A stretch of 64,000 bases of DNA from Agrobacterium vitis (GCF_013337045.2 NZ_CP118263.1:93891-157890), one strand, 5' to 3'; shown: positions 53,338-63,786, counted from the first letter of the stretch. Program-made: numbers and translations. Notes: generated by a model not told the origin, from the letters alone.

Positions 53338-54641
53338 CGATATGCTCCTGGGAAAACAATGTCCTGATCGACCAGCACATTGAATTTGTAACCAGGCCGG
53401 ATCTCGAGCGTAGGCTGCACGTCCATGTTTCTCTGGATGGTCCGGTCAGCGACGCGCCCGAAAGTCTCTGCGAAGTTCCTTCGCGCCGCATCTGATGCCG
53501 TATCCTGCGTCGCCAGTGTCGAACTCTCGGGCACGGCCATGTCGATCCCCGTGCCGATCACCGCAATAAGGACGGCCGAACCAAACGTCTGGAGCCACTT
53601 CCGATCCACCTTATCGCGGAAACCGCTGTAGCCCTGCGCGTCCGTCCCGGACATGCCGCCGATCTGGAGCGTCGAGCCATTCGGGAAGATGATGTCCGTC
53701 CAGACGACGAGCACACGGCTCTGGCCGAACGACACCTTGCTGTCATAGCGGCCGAACAGTTTCGTTCCCTGCGGGATCAGGAGGCGGTGTCCTGTCGCCG
53801 AGTCATAGACGTTCTGGCTTACCTGGGCAGTGATACGCCCGGGCAGGTCGGAATTGATCCCGGTGATCAATGTCGCGGGAACGACCGAGCCACGTTTGAG
53901 TTCGTAAAGCGACTGCTGGGGGACGACACGGTTCGGAAGATAACCGAGCTCCTTGAGGTCGGCATTGAAGAAATCCTCCTTCGTCTTCTGGCCGTTCGGA
54001 TCAACATTTTGCCCGGCGAGACCCGCACGAAGATCGGCGGCGTAGAGGTCGGATGCTCCGGGAGCCGTTGCCGTGGAAACCTCGTTCGTCGTCCCGGCCG
54101 TGTCGTTTGCATTAGCTCCCTGCCTGTCAAACTTGCCGCGGTCGATAGCGATCGGTGAGTCATAGGCGGCGTCATTGGCCTGCAGCCGGGCCATTCTCTG
54201 GCGCTGCCGCTCACGAAGATATTGCTCTTCCTGCTCGCGCTGCAAGCGGGCGCGCCAGACCTGTTCAGATTCCAGTTGCGGTTCCGTCCGCGCATCTTCC
54301 CTTTGACCGGGCTGAGGTGTGAATGGATTGACGGAGCGCTTCTCCTCTTCCCTCTCGACCGGCGTCGGCTGCAGCGTCGTCACCTGCTGCGGCTCGCCGA
54401 TGATGCCGTCGGAAACGCCGCGCTTGATCTGATCGGCGAAGGTTGACGCCGGATTGCCGGAGCTTGTGTCCGGGCCGGTGTCGCGGAAATACAGTCCGCG
54501 TGAGGTCAGGCCGTAGAAGATGACGGCTAGAAAGACGACCACAAGCACGATCACGACGATGATCGGCATGCGGTTGATCCGGCGCATGCCGGAGCCCACC
54601 TCCTCGTTTTTAGAGCCGCCGAGCTTGAGCGATTGAACCAT
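53334..54641 (-). CDS. trbI: TrbI, conjugation channel protein (VirB10 type)
   Basis: A 435-residue VirB10-like protein spanning the periplasm of the conjugative secretion system. One inner-membrane helix lies at about residues 25-47 (IIVVIVLVVVFLAVIFYGL). A Pro/Gln/Glu-rich linker follows, then the C-terminal TrbI_VirB10 domain with RGSVVPATLITGINSDLPGR, GHRLLIPQGTKLFGRYDSKV and RVLVVWTDIIFPNGSTLQIG. ATG 54641 is preceded by GGAGAGGG. A longer frame to 55046 covers trbH and is not coding. Confidence 0.93.
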   Translation of the reverse strand: MVQSLKLGGSKNEEVGSGMRRINRMPIIVVIVLVVVFLAVIFYGLTSRGLYFRDTGPDTSSGNPASTFADQIKRGVSDGIIGEPQQVTTLQPTPVEREEEKRSVNPFTPQPGQREDARTEPQLESEQVWRARLQREQEEQYLRERQRQRMARLQANDAAYDSPIAIDRGKFDRQGANANDTAGTTNEVSTATAPGASDLYAADLRAGLAGQNVDPNGQKTKEDFFNADLKELGYLPNRVVPQQSLYELKRGSVVPATLITGINSDLPGRITAQVSQNVYDSATGHRLLIPQGTKLFGRYDSKVSFGQSRVLVVWTDIIFPNGSTLQIGGMSGTDAQGYSGFRDKVDRKWLQTFGSAVLIAVIGTGIDMAVPESSTLATQDTASDAARRNFAETFGRVADRTIQRNMDVQPTLEIRPGYKFNVLVDQDIVFPGAYR

Positions 54642-54655
54642 GACCGCCCTCTCCA

Positions 54656-55132
54656 CTAACCGCGTTGCATGACCGAGAGCGCGCTCGCCGGCTGCGCGCT
54701 CATCGTTGTGACGGTATAGGCGCGGCCGAGTTCGACGCTGTTGGTCGACAGACGGGCGAGCACTTGCCCCTCGAAGGGAATGACGACATAGGCGAGCGGC
54801 ACGGTGCGCGTCGTGCCATCCGTCTTCTGGTCGGTCACGACCGCATAACCCCATCCCTTGAGGGACGCCTCCAACGCTTGCCCGAAGGGCGAGCCGTCCT
54901 GCTTCAGCGAGACGGTCGCGGTACCAGGGCCGATCTGCTCGGCGAGCGTGCTCACCATGTCGCCGGCAATGGCGCTGGCCGCCGGCCCCGAGATTTCGGC
55001 AGGGGCATTGCTGGAGCTCAACCCGTCCGTCCCGGCGGATTGGCATCCGGAAAGGAGGAGGGCGAGGGCGCAGGTGGCAGCGAGGCTGCGGAGGGGGCGC
55101 AAGGGGTGCGTGCGGGAGGGCAGGCTTGGCAT
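54656..55132 (-). CDS. trbH: TrbH lipoprotein
   Basis: A 158-residue outer-membrane-type lipoprotein of the Trb conjugation system. The signal peptide ends in the lipobox ALLLSGC (acylated Cys near residue 30). The mature part contains [17 protein letters not shown] 55132 overlaps the trbG stop as TGATG, with GGGGAGGG upstream. A GTG three bases earlier is possible. Confidence 0.9.
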   Translation of the reverse strand: MPSLPSRTHPLRPLRSLAATCALALLLSGCQSAGTDGLSSSNAPAEISGPAASAIAGDMVSTLAEQIGPGTATVSLKQDGSPFGQALEASLKGWGYAVVTDQKTDGTTRTVPLAYVVIPFEGQVLARLSTNSVELGRAYTVTTMSAQPASALSVMQRG

Positions 55133-56007
55133 CACCGCCCTCCCCTTTTGATTGTCACCTTCTCCTGTTTCCAGCCGACGCCGGAAACGAGAACCGCGCG
55201 ATCGACGTGATAGTCGACCACCATCATATCGCCCTTCATCCGGTAGTTGACGATGCGGTTCTGACCGCCGGAGACGACAAACAGCACCGGCGCGTCCTGG
55301 CCGGAGATCGAGCGCGGGAACTGGATATAGGTCTTTTCCCCGTCACTATAGACCCGTGTCGGCCGCCAGCCGGCATTGCCGGAGACGGAATAGGAGAAAT
55401 TCAACTGCTCGGCCGGTACGCCGGCGCCGGGGATCGTGCTCGCCTCCATCCGTGCGTTGATGTCGGCGAGCTTGTTGGACACGTCTTCCGGATATTCGAA
55501 TCCGACGCGGGCCATGTATTGTGTCTGATGCGACTTGAGCTGGATGTGATAGGTGCGGCGCGAGGTCGTCACCACCATCGAGGTGACGAGGTTCGGCTCT
55601 GATGGCTTGACGATCAGGTGGATCGCCTGCCCACCCGCAGCACCTGACGTCGCCGGCTCGACCTTCCACCTTACGGTGTCGCCGACGAGGACGTCGCGCA
55701 CCACTTCGCCGCCCTGAAGCTCGATGTCGCACACCTGCAGCGGCGAGCAGACGACGGAGGGCTGCACCTCGCCGTAAAGGAAGATCACCTTCCCGTCCGG
55801 TCCTTTCGTGACAAGTCCGCGTGAGCCGCGCCACTGAGTGGAAATCCCCATCCCCTTCGCCTCATTGGCGGTGACGCCATCGGCTGCGAGCGCGCGTGAG
55901 GAAAGAGAAGCCGACAACGGCACGAGAGCAACGACGATCGTGGCAGCAGTCAGCGTGGCCGAAAAACGTCTCAGTCGAATGTTCATGTTCGGGGCCATGC
56001 CTTTCAA
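55132..56007 (-). CDS. trbG: TrbG, VirB9-type protein
   Basis: A 291-residue periplasmic/outer-membrane protein of the conjugation channel, VirB9/CagX family. A signal peptide lies near residues 15-41 (ending SSRALAADG). Family blocks are [40 protein letters not shown] and [20 protein letters not shown]. The frame opens at a TTG (56007) that overlaps the trbF stop as TTGA. ATGs at 55998 and 55986 are alternatives and the start is not settled. Confidence 0.92.
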   Translation of the reverse strand: MKGMAPNMNIRLRRFSATLTAATIVVALVPLSASLSSRALAADGVTANEAKGMGISTQWRGSRGLVTKGPDGKVIFLYGEVQPSVVCSPLQVCDIELQGGEVVRDVLVGDTVRWKVEPATSGAAGGQAIHLIVKPSEPNLVTSMVVTTSRRTYHIQLKSHQTQYMARVGFEYPEDVSNKLADINARMEASTIPGAGVPAEQLNFSYSVSGNAGWRPTRVYSDGEKTYIQFPRSISGQDAPVLFVVSGGQNRIVNYRMKGDMMVVDYHVDRAVLVSGVGWKQEKVTIKRGGR

Positions 56008-56666
56008 AGCTGCGCGGTCCAGTCGAGATCCCTGAGATAGAGTCCGATCGGGTTAAGCCGGATGACGCCCTCGTCCTGCGGCGGTGCAAGCGTCACGGTG
56101 GCGATCCCGCGGAACCGGCGTGTGGCTGTCTCTTTGCCGCGGCGATCGCGCTCGAATTCAGTCCAATCGATCTGGTAGGACTGGTTCGACAGCGCGACGA
56201 TGTTGTTGACCTCGACGGCGACCGTTGCGTTCTTCGCTTTCTCGAAGGGCGAGGAGGAGCGAAACCAGGCGTTGACCTTCTCGGTCGCCGGATCCGAGGT
56301 CCGAAGCAGCGCATAGGTGCGGTCGATATATTGCTTCTGCACGACCGCATCCGGCGACACCGACCGGAAGTTCGAAACGAAACTTCCAAGCGTGGCGCGC
56401 ACCACGCGCGGGTCGGCATATTCGATCTGCTGCGGAAAGCCGGCGCTTGAGGCCGTGCCGAGCTTGTCGACCTCGACGATATACGGGACCAGCTTGACCT
56501 GCGTGCTCTGGTAAAGAGCGTAGCTGAAGCCGACGACCGCCATGGTCATCCCGGTGACCCCGATCAGGCGCCAGGCCGCGGCTGCCTTCACATAGGAGCC
56601 GTAGCGCTCGTTCCATTCCGTTCTCGCAGCGATATAGGGATTGTCGGGCGGGGTTCGTCCGGCCAT
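56004..56666 (-). CDS. trbF: TrbF, VirB8-type protein
   Basis: A 220-residue bitopic inner-membrane protein, VirB8/TrbF family. It starts [20 protein letters not shown], the N-terminal signature of the family, with one helix at about residues 30-52 and then the periplasmic domain. It starts six bases after trbL ends. Confidence 0.93.
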   Translation of the reverse strand: MAGRTPPDNPYIAARTEWNERYGSYVKAAAAWRLIGVTGMTMAVVGFSYALYQSTQVKLVPYIVEVDKLGTASSAGFPQQIEYADPRVVRATLGSFVSNFRSVSPDAVVQKQYIDRTYALLRTSDPATEKVNAWFRSSSPFEKAKNATVAVEVNNIVALSNQSYQIDWTEFERDRRGKETATRRFRGIATVTLAPPQDEGVIRLNPIGLYLRDLDWTAQL

Positions 56667-56672
56667 GTGCGG

Positions 56673-57875
56673 TCAGCCTTGTTTGTTTTCGTTGACGGGT
56701 GGAGGCGGAGGAGGCGTCGAAGGCCTGCCGGTTTGCCGGGTCTGATCAAGCTTGGCATTGGCGAGGCCGAGCAGAGAGCCGGCATAGGCGCCAGGCGACG
56801 CGATCGCCTTTTCTCGTGCCGCTGAGCCTGCCGCCCATCCGGCGTTGCCGATGCCGGACGCCATGCCGCGAAGTGCAGCTCCGGCCATGGACGAGCCCCC
56901 TGCCCTCGCCGAGCTCGCTGATTCTGCTCCCTTGATCGCGGCGCCCGCGCCAAGGAAGGCGCCACCGGCGGCGAAGGCGGCCGTCTGACCACCATGACGG
57001 ATCGCCTCCATGCCGCCTGAGACCGATGCGCCCTGCACGACGCCCTGGATAATCGGCGGGACATACATGGCGATAATGAAGACCACGACAGAGATACCGG
57101 CGATGCCGATCGTGGTGATGAACTGGTCGGAGGTCGCCGTCGGCGCCTCGGCCAGCCCTATCAGAATGTCGGACCCGATCTTGGCGATCATCACCAGCGC
57201 CATCAGCTTCATGCCGACGGAGAAGGCGTAGACCAGATACCGGACCGCGAAATCCTTGGTATAGGAGCTGCCGCCCAAACCGAGCATGATCATGCCGGCG
57301 AGGAGGCCCACATACATCTCAACCATGACGGCGACGAAGATCGCTGCGACGAGCGAAAAGGCGACGACGACCACGATCATCGCGAAGACCGCTGCGATCG
57401 CCAGCGCATTATCCTCCCAGAGGCCGAACTTCGCCTGTTCCGACATTTTGGAGGCGACGCGGATACCCGCGTCGAAGATGTTGGCCGGCGAAGCCGAGCC
57501 CCCGCCCGCGCCGATCTGGAACAGGCTGTCAACCACCGCCTTGGCCAGCGCCGGGCCGCGGTCGAGGATAAAGGCGAAGAGACCGATAAACATGATCCGA
57601 CGCACGAGCTCGGCGAACCAGGCGTCGAGGCTTGCCGCATTGATAGCCAGCCACACGGCGGCGATACCGATCTCGATCCCGGCAAGGATCCAGAACAGCG
57701 ACCGCGCCGCGTTCATGATCGTCGTCTCCCAGCCCTTGGCGGCGGTAACAACCTGGTTCTCCAACGTGGTGAGCACGGAACCCTGTTGGGCGAGCGCCGG
57801 CGCTGTCGCAAGAGCCAGGATCGCGATGACGATGAAAGCGGTTTCGAGCTTGCGGGACGGGCGGACGACTACCAT
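56673..57875 (-). CDS. trbL: TrbL, VirB6-type membrane protein
   Basis: A 400-residue polytopic membrane protein. A signal-like N-terminus (ATAPALAQQ) is followed by several membrane helices from residue ~55 to 300. The C-terminal region is Gly/Ala-rich (GGAFLGAGAAIKGAESAS) and ends in a proline run. It forms part of the inner-membrane channel. The start overlaps trbK by seven bases. Confidence 0.92.
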   Translation of the reverse strand: MVVVRPSRKLETAFIVIAILALATAPALAQQGSVLTTLENQVVTAAKGWETTIMNAARSLFWILAGIEIGIAAVWLAINAASLDAWFAELVRRIMFIGLFAFILDRGPALAKAVVDSLFQIGAGGGSASPANIFDAGIRVASKMSEQAKFGLWEDNALAIAAVFAMIVVVVAFSLVAAIFVAVMVEMYVGLLAGMIMLGLGGSSYTKDFAVRYLVYAFSVGMKLMALVMIAKIGSDILIGLAEAPTATSDQFITTIGIAGISVVVFIIAMYVPPIIQGVVQGASVSGGMEAIRHGGQTAAFAAGGAFLGAGAAIKGAESASSARAGGSSMAGAALRGMASGIGNAGWAAGSAAREKAIASPGAYAGSLLGLANAKLDQTRQTGRPSTPPPPPPVNENKQG

Positions 57876-58087
57876 CGCGGCTTCATTTCCTGCCCGCCGC
57901 GCACGTCGCGATCCGGGTCGCCGCCGAGGAAGCGCTCCCGGTGCTCGCGCTGCGCTGCGCCAGAACCGGACGTCCCGGCCGGTGTTTCAGTCGCAGCATC
58001 CGGTTGGACCACCACCCAGACGATCATGCCGGCTCCGAAGGCGACCAGACCCGCGACTGCGAGGACGATGAGGATGCGCGGGCTCAC
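57869..58087 (-). CDS. trbK: TrbK, entry-exclusion protein
   Basis: A 72-residue protein with one N-terminal membrane helix (ILIVLAVAGLVAFGAGMIVW). In related plasmids TrbK blocks uptake of the same plasmid. The C-terminal RERFLGGDPDRDVRGGQEMK continues to PRW. This segment closely resembles the end of TrbJ. Its start overlaps the trbJ stop (58084-58087). Confidence 0.9.
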   Translation of the reverse strand: MSPRILIVLAVAGLVAFGAGMIVWVVVQPDAATETPAGTSGSGAAQREHRERFLGGDPDRDVRGGQEMKPRW

Positions 58088-58893
58088 CAGCGCGGCTCCA
58101 TCGTCTGCCCGCCGCGAATGTCATTGGTCGGCGCGTTGAAGAATTTTTCGCGTCGGGCCTGGGCGAGGTCCTTCTGTGCCTGTTCCGACTGAAACCATGT
58201 TCCCATCATTGTGGTCTGCTGCGACACCAACCCACGCAGCTTCTGCATCTGCGCCACCTGCTGGGTGGCGATCTGGTGCCCCACCTGCAGGGCCTTCATC
58301 TGGCCGTCGGCGCTCTCCGACATCGAGCGCAGCGAGGACATGGTGGATTCCTCGCTTGAAAACTGCTCGGCCGTCAGGTTAGCCGCCTTCAGCGTGCCGG
58401 CGATGGTGTCGCGATTGGTATCGGACCAGTTCTGATAGGTCGACGAAAAGCTCTGGCCGTCCGGCAGGTTGCTCTTCATGTCGGCGAAACTCTGGAAGCG
58501 CTGCTTCACGACGTCGTCGATGTTGCCCATCGAAAAGGCGACGCCCTGCCCCTGCGCGACGATGTTCTGGAGCTTGTTGAGGTCGTTCTCGACCTGGCCC
58601 CAGATATGGTCCGGCAGTTGCGCGGTGTTCTGCAGCAGATTCTTGTAGATGTTGATCTGGTTCTGAATCTGCTCGGCAAGCTGGCTGATCTGGGTAATCT
58701 GATTGTTCACCTGCTCGGCGGACTTGCCGACGAGACTAATGAGCTCCGCATTGTTGGCGAGTTGGGTCCATTCGGTGGCCTGTCCGGTAACGCCGCCGGC
58801 ATATGCGGTAAACGGCAGAGCGACCGGGACGATGATGGCCGTGATCATGGCGGCGCGCGCCGCTTCAAGCGGCCTGGAAAAGTGTTTCGGCAT
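58084..58893 (-). CDS. trbJ: TrbJ, conjugal transfer protein (VirB5 type)
   Basis: A 269-residue exported helical protein. The signal peptide is within residues 1-32 (ending LPFTAYAGG). Coiled-coil-rich segments follow, such as LAEQIQNQINIYKNLLQNTA. The C-terminus FFNAPTNDIRGGQTMEPRW resembles that of TrbK. ATG 58893 follows GGGGGAT and lies inside the end of trbE (29-base overlap). A longer frame to 58992 is antisense-like and not used. Confidence 0.92.
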   Translation of the reverse strand: MPKHFSRPLEAARAAMITAIIVPVALPFTAYAGGVTGQATEWTQLANNAELISLVGKSAEQVNNQITQISQLAEQIQNQINIYKNLLQNTAQLPDHIWGQVENDLNKLQNIVAQGQGVAFSMGNIDDVVKQRFQSFADMKSNLPDGQSFSSTYQNWSDTNRDTIAGTLKAANLTAEQFSSEESTMSSLRSMSESADGQMKALQVGHQIATQQVAQMQKLRGLVSQQTTMMGTWFQSEQAQKDLAQARREKFFNAPTNDIRGGQTMEPRW

Positions 58894-61333
58894 GGGCGAT
58901 CCCCCTTTGCTGGAGCCAGTGCTTGGGCCAATCCGCCCCGTGTTGGAAGTGAAGGGCGCGGATGCGCTTGAGGTCCTCCTTGCCGGACGCACCGACGAAG
59001 GAAAGCGCTACGGGACCAAGCGACATATCGAACAGCCGGCGACCCTCGGGCGAGGCGACGTAATATTCGCGTTTTGGCAGTGCGGTGGCGACGATCTCGA
59101 TCTGCCGTTCGTTGAAACCGATGCGCTCATAGAACTCGCGCGTCCCTGGCTCGCGTGCCGCGCCGTTGGGCAGACATATCTTGGTCGGGCAGGATTCCTT
59201 CAGCACGTCGATGATGCCCGAGCGCTCGGCGTCGGATATCGATTGTGTGGCGAGCACGACGGCGCAGTTAGCCTTGCGCAGGACCTTCAGCCATTCCCTG
59301 ATCTTGTCGCGGAATGTTGGATGGCCGAGCATCAGCCAGGCTTCGTCGAGGATGATCAGGCTGGGTGCGCCCGTCAGCCGCTTCTCGACCCGCCGGAACA
59401 TATAGAGCAGGACCGGAACGAGATTGCGTTCGCCCATATTCATCAATTCCTCGACCTCGAAGCACTGGAAGGCGCCGAGCGCCAGTCCGTCCTGTTCGGC
59501 ATCAAGCAACTGGCCCATTGGACCGTCGACCGTGTAGTGGTGCAACGCGTCCTTGATCTCGCGCATCTGCACGCCTGATACGAAATCCGAAAGCGAGCGG
59601 CCGCGCGATTCCGCCATCAGGCCCAACTGCCTGGAAATGGCGTTGCGATAGTCAGGCGTGACCGTGACGCCCTGCAGGGCAACGAGCGTCTCGATCCACT
59701 CGGCCGCCCAGGCGCGGTCGCTGTCCGTCGCGAGTTCGGCGAGCGGGCAGAAGGCCAGTCGCGGCGAGTCCCCCTCCCCTCCTTCGGCCGCCTCCCCGCC
59801 GATCTCGTAGTGATCGCCGCCGATGGCGAGCGCTAGCGGCAACATCGACCGCCCCTTGTCGAACGCAAAGATCTGCGCATCCGCATAGCGTCGGAACTGC
59901 GCCGCGATCAGCGACAGCAAAGTCGATTTGCCCGAACCGGTCGGGCCGAAGACCAGCGCATGCCCGACATCATCGACATGCAGGTTCAGGCGGAACGGCG
60001 TCGAGCCGCTGGCGACCTGCATGAGCGGCGGCGATCCCGGCGGGTAGAATGAGCATGGCGCGACGGGGCTTCCCGACCAGACCGAGTTCAGCGGAATGAG
60101 GTCCGCGAGATTGCGCGTGTTGACGAGCGGCTCGCGGATATTGGCATAGGAAACTCCCGGCAGACTGCCGAGAAAGGCATCGGTCGCGTTCAGCGTCTCG
60201 ATCCGGGCGCCGAATCCTTCGGCCTGGATCAATCGGCGGATCGCCTCGCACTTTTCCTGAAGCCGTTCTTGCTGTTCATCGAACAACAAGATGACCGGCG
60301 TGTAATATCCATAAGCGACGAGCTGCGACGATGCCTCGGCGATTGCGTCCTCCGTCTCGGCCACCATCATCATGGCGTCCTGATCCACCGAACGGCTCTG
60401 GGTTTGGAAAAGCTGATCGAAGAACGGCCGGACCTTCTGCTGCCATTTCTTGCGGGTGCGCTCCAGCTTCTGCCGTGCCTCCTGTTCGTCAAGAAAGACG
60501 AAGCGCGATGACCACCTATAGGTGAGCGGCATCAGGTCGAGACTGTTCAGGATCCCCGGCCAGCTCTCCGCGGCTAAGCCGTCAATGGCGACGACGCCAA
60601 GAAAGCGGTTCTCGACGGTCGGTGTAAGACCATGCTGCAGCTCGGCCGTGACAAGCCAGTCGAGATACATCGGGATATCGGGGAGGCGGACAGGGTGGTT
60701 CTCGCCGGTGATGCAGAAGCGGATGAATTGGAACAGCTCGTCGTAGCGCGCAACGCGAAAGCCGCCGCGCTCCTCCGTTTCCTGCGTCACCATGCGGCGG
60801 ATGGAGACGACATTGGCGAGATACTGTTCGAATTCGCGGATGGAGGTCCGGAAGGAGTCGAGCGCCGTATCGGCATAGGTGGCGGAACGGCTGACCGTAT
60901 CCGAATAGACATAGCGCGTGAGGCCCGATCGGCGTGGCTCCGGCGGCCGCCAGGTCAGGATCAACGCGTGCCGGCTCTCGAAATGCCCGCTCTCCCGCTC
61001 GAAATGAGACCGGCGCTCCGTATCGATCGCGCGCGTGACCGGATCAGGAAAATGGCAAGTGTCCCCGACCGGATAATCGATCGTCGGAACCCGCAATGCC
61101 TCGACCTGAACCATCCAACCCGAACCCAGCCGCGACATGATCATATTGATCTGCCGCGACACCTCGTTGCGCTCTGAATCTGTCGAGCTTTCGCTGTCCG
61201 GGCCGGCAAAATACCAGCCGGCCATCAGTGAGCCATCCTTCAACAGGATCACGCCATTGCCGACCAGGCCCGCATAAGGAACCAGATCGGCAAAGGACGG
61301 GCCGGAGTGTCGGAAGAGCTTTAGTGCGACCAT
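58865..61333 (-). CDS. trbE: TrbE, VirB4-type ATPase
   Basis: An 822-residue ATPase that energises pilus assembly and DNA transfer. Walker A HALVFGPTGSGKSTLLSLIA is near residue 465 and Walker B PSLIILDEAWLMLGH near residue 660. Further marks are FAFDKGRSMLPLALAIGGDH, KANCAVVLATQSISD and a C-terminal SPEGRRLFDMSLGPVALSFV. Length is as expected for TrbE. It is the largest gene of the trb operon. Confidence 0.95.
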   Translation of the reverse strand: MVALKLFRHSGPSFADLVPYAGLVGNGVILLKDGSLMAGWYFAGPDSESSTDSERNEVSRQINMIMSRLGSGWMVQVEALRVPTIDYPVGDTCHFPDPVTRAIDTERRSHFERESGHFESRHALILTWRPPEPRRSGLTRYVYSDTVSRSATYADTALDSFRTSIREFEQYLANVVSIRRMVTQETEERGGFRVARYDELFQFIRFCITGENHPVRLPDIPMYLDWLVTAELQHGLTPTVENRFLGVVAIDGLAAESWPGILNSLDLMPLTYRWSSRFVFLDEQEARQKLERTRKKWQQKVRPFFDQLFQTQSRSVDQDAMMMVAETEDAIAEASSQLVAYGYYTPVILLFDEQQERLQEKCEAIRRLIQAEGFGARIETLNATDAFLGSLPGVSYANIREPLVNTRNLADLIPLNSVWSGSPVAPCSFYPPGSPPLMQVASGSTPFRLNLHVDDVGHALVFGPTGSGKSTLLSLIAAQFRRYADAQIFAFDKGRSMLPLALAIGGDHYEIGGEAAEGGEGDSPRLAFCPLAELATDSDRAWAAEWIETLVALQGVTVTPDYRNAISRQLGLMAESRGRSLSDFVSGVQMREIKDALHHYTVDGPMGQLLDAEQDGLALGAFQCFEVEELMNMGERNLVPVLLYMFRRVEKRLTGAPSLIILDEAWLMLGHPTFRDKIREWLKVLRKANCAVVLATQSISDAERSGIIDVLKESCPTKICLPNGAAREPGTREFYERIGFNERQIEIVATALPKREYYVASPEGRRLFDMSLGPVALSFVGASGKEDLKRIRALHFQHGADWPKHWLQQRGIAHAETLFQAA

Positions 61334-61343
61334 GCCCGTCTCC

Positions 61344-61643
61344 TCAGAACTTGCGCCACGGTGTCGAGGTGGGCCGGTAGAGCGATCGGTAAGACACGTG
61401 CCGCAGATATACGCGGCGCATCAGCGGATCGGCCTTCGCCATCATACGAAGGGCGGCGACCGCGATCAGCCAGATGGCCACGCCGAACAGTGCGGCGTAC
61501 CAGGTCAGCACCACGAAGATCAGGATCACGGCGGTAAGGCCGGTGAGCAGCACCAGTTCGCGGTCGGCGCCCATCAGCAGGTTCGGGCGTGACAGCGCTC
61601 GATGGACCCGTGAGCGGGCGAGGTTGGAGCCCGGTTCAGCCAT
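61344..61643 (-). CDS. trbD: TrbD, VirB3-type membrane protein
   Basis: A 99-residue protein with two close hydrophobic segments ([20 protein letters not shown] and [14 protein letters not shown]). The C-terminal [20 protein letters not shown] is typical of TrbD. ATG 61643 is inside the end of trbC (8-base overlap). The longer frame to 61820 lies within trbC. Confidence 0.9.
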   Translation of the reverse strand: MAEPGSNLARSRVHRALSRPNLLMGADRELVLLTGLTAVILIFVVLTWYAALFGVAIWLIAVAALRMMAKADPLMRRVYLRHVSYRSLYRPTSTPWRKF

Positions 61644-62043
61644 GAGCCCCCTCCCCTTCCGGTCGAGGTGCCGCCGACATCTTGACATTCCCAGACGCGG
61701 GTCGGGCCTCGAACTTGCCGATCGAAGCGCCTGTCGCTCCGAAGAGAGCGACGATCTGGGTCGCGCCGAGAAGTACGCCGCCCACGAGGGCGACGTAGCA
61801 AAGCCTCCTTGCGAAATCATTCAACTCGCCCCCGAAGATCAGCATTGCGCCGGCGATCGCCACCGCTGCGAGGGCGATGAAGCCGGCCACCGGTCCCGTG
61901 ATCGACTGCTGGATTTGCTGGAGCGGAGATTCCCACGGCAACCCACCCCCGCCCGAAGAGGCGAAGGCTGGGTCCGCCAGATTGACGCAGAAGACAACGG
62001 CGAACGCCGCAAGTGCAATGGCAGTCTCGGTCTTACGCGACAT
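61636..62043 (-). CDS. trbC: TrbC, pilin (VirB2 type)
   Basis: A 135-residue prepilin. The signal region ends at [20 protein letters not shown]; the mature pilin is probably cyclised as in other TrbC proteins. Two hydrophobic helices follow ([20 protein letters not shown] and a second from [17 protein letters not shown]). ATG 62043 lies inside the end of trbB (11-base overlap). The tail beyond the second helix is Pro/Glu-rich. Confidence 0.9.
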   Translation of the reverse strand: MSRKTETAIALAAFAVVFCVNLADPAFASSGGGGLPWESPLQQIQQSITGPVAGFIALAAVAIAGAMLIFGGELNDFARRLCYVALVGGVLLGATQIVALFGATGASIGKFEARPASGNVKMSAAPRPEGEGAHG

Positions 62044-63004
62044 GGCTGTCCTCATCGATCTGGGCGTAATGTTCGGTCTGGTAACGGGAGTTGGTGAAGC
62101 CCTCGACATGGATCACTTCGCGAACCCGTCTCCCCTTCCCCGTTCGTTCGATCGAGACGATCAGATCGACTGCCTCGCCGATCACTTCCTGCATCGGCTG
62201 CTGGCTCGCTTCTGCTGTCAGCTGTTCCAGTCGACGGAGAGCGGACATCGCCGTGTTCGAGTGAATGGTGGTGACACCGCCAGGATGGCCGGTATTCCAC
62301 GCCTTGAGCAGTGTAAGCGCCGCCCCGTCGCGGACCTCGCCGACGATGATGCGATCGGGCCGCAAGCGCATCGTGCTCTTGAGCAGGCGGGCCATGTCGA
62401 TCGTTTCACTTGTATGGAGCGCCACGGCGTTCTCGGCCGCGCACTGAATCTCGGCGGTGTCCTCCAGCATGACGATCCGATCGTCCGGCGCATTCGCGAT
62501 GATTTCGGCAATGACGGCATTGGCGAGCGTCGTCTTGCCGGAGCCAGTACCGCCGGAGATCACGATATTCATGCGAGACGCGATTGCGCTGCGCAGAACC
62601 GACGCTTGCGCCTCGGTCATGATCTTGTGTTTCAGATAGTCGTCGAGCGGGATCAGGCGTGAAGCACGCCGGCGGATCGTGAAGCTCGGCCCGGAAACGA
62701 CCGGCGGCAGCAAACCCTCGAAGCGGTGACCGCCGATCGGGAGTTCGCCAGAGATGATCGGTTGCTCGTCGTCGGCCTCTGATTGTAGTGCGTGGGCGAC
62801 GCTGCCGATGATAACTTCTGCGGCGGCGGGGCTGAGTTGGCCAGCCGGGGCCATGCCATGACCCAGGCGCTCAATGAAGAGCTTGCCATCGGGATTGAGC
62901 ATGATCTCGACCACCATCGCATCATCAAGCGCGACGCAAAGCTGATCGCCGAGGGCGTCCTGGAGTTTCCGGACCAGACGCGAATGGGAGCGCAACTGGG
63001 TCAC
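62033..63004 (-). CDS. trbB: TrbB, VirB11-type ATPase
   Basis: A 323-residue hexameric secretion ATPase. Walker A is [20 protein letters not shown], the Asp box is [13 protein letters not shown], Walker B is [20 protein letters not shown], and the His box is [15 protein letters not shown]. The start is GTG 63004, overlapping the traI stop as GTGA. The frame to 63064 would lie inside traI. First trb gene after traI. Confidence 0.95.
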   Translation of the reverse strand: MTQLRSHSRLVRKLQDALGDQLCVALDDAMVVEIMLNPDGKLFIERLGHGMAPAGQLSPAAAEVIIGSVAHALQSEADDEQPIISGELPIGGHRFEGLLPPVVSGPSFTIRRRASRLIPLDDYLKHKIMTEAQASVLRSAIASRMNIVISGGTGSGKTTLANAVIAEIIANAPDDRIVMLEDTAEIQCAAENAVALHTSETIDMARLLKSTMRLRPDRIIVGEVRDGAALTLLKAWNTGHPGGVTTIHSNTAMSALRRLEQLTAEASQQPMQEVIGEAVDLIVSIERTGKGRRVREVIHVEGFTNSRYQTEHYAQIDEDSHVA

Positions 63005-63636
63005 GCGGCACTCCTGATCGCTGCCACGTCGATCCGGGGGATCGAATGATAGCCCGGTGGGCAAACCTGCCGGAAGCTCGTCCTATCTGCCGGCAGGCTG
63101 CCCGCAATGGCGATGGTGTTGCCGATTGCGACCGGTGGGCCGAGCCGTTGCATTGGCCAGCCCGCCCGCTTCAGGATGCGCTCGAAGCGAAGATCGGTCG
63201 CGGTGACGATCTCGTTGTAGCCATTGGCCATAGACCATTCGATGATGCCGGCGAACAGGGTGAGCGTGGCGACATGCAGTTGGCTTGCGTCCCTCCGCGA
63301 GACAAGCGCGGTATCGACACAGAAGCGCGAGCTCTCGACCATCCCGGAATGCGCGACGAGCGAACCCGTTTCGAGGAGTTGCGGAAAAGTCTGCTCCAGC
63401 ATCGTAGGGCCGAAAGCCGGAAGAAGACGGGCGCAACCTGCGACACGTCCACTATCGGTAATCGCCAGAAGGTAGGTCGGCTTGTAACCATCGTACTGGT
63501 CGCGCTCTTGCCCGGCTGTAATGGAGACTTCCCATTCCAGGCGGCCGCCGAACACCGTCGCGCGAAGACGGTGCATTTGTTTGAGGAAGCTTCGACTACG
63601 TTCGTATTGGTCCGGCGAGACTGTCAGTATCTGCAT
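63001..63636 (-). CDS. traI: TraI, acyl-homoserine-lactone synthase
   Basis: A 211-residue LuxI-family enzyme that makes the 3-oxo-octanoyl-homoserine-lactone signal for TraR. Motifs are MHRLRATVFGGRLEWEVSIT, GYKPTYLLAITDSGRVAGCA and FCVDTALVSRRDASQLHVAT. ATG 63636 follows GGAG by six bases. It heads the traI-trb operon, with tra boxes 60-170 bases upstream. TraR itself is not in the window. Confidence 0.96.
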   Translation of the reverse strand: MQILTVSPDQYERSRSFLKQMHRLRATVFGGRLEWEVSITAGQERDQYDGYKPTYLLAITDSGRVAGCARLLPAFGPTMLEQTFPQLLETGSLVAHSGMVESSRFCVDTALVSRRDASQLHVATLTLFAGIIEWSMANGYNEIVTATDLRFERILKRAGWPMQRLGPPVAIGNTIAIAGSLPADRTSFRQVCPPGYHSIPRIDVAAIRSAA

Positions 63637-63695
63637 CACGATCTCCACATGAACAGGTCATGCGAACAAAAAATCATCTCGCGGCGCGTGTGCCT

Positions 63696-63713
63696 ACGTG
63701 CAGATTTGCACCT
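63696..63713 (-). promoter_or_regulatory. tra box (TraR site), traI-proximal
   Basis: ACGTGCAGATTTGCACCT resembles the dyad ACGTGCAGATCTGCACAT with three mismatches, all in the right half. Centre is about 68 bases upstream of the traI ATG. Confidence 0.85.
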
Positions 63714-63786
63714 GAGGTGATTCTACCGAGTCGGTGTTCCAGGGCATAGAATGCGAGTGGGTGAGAACGGCTAGATGCCGACAAGG

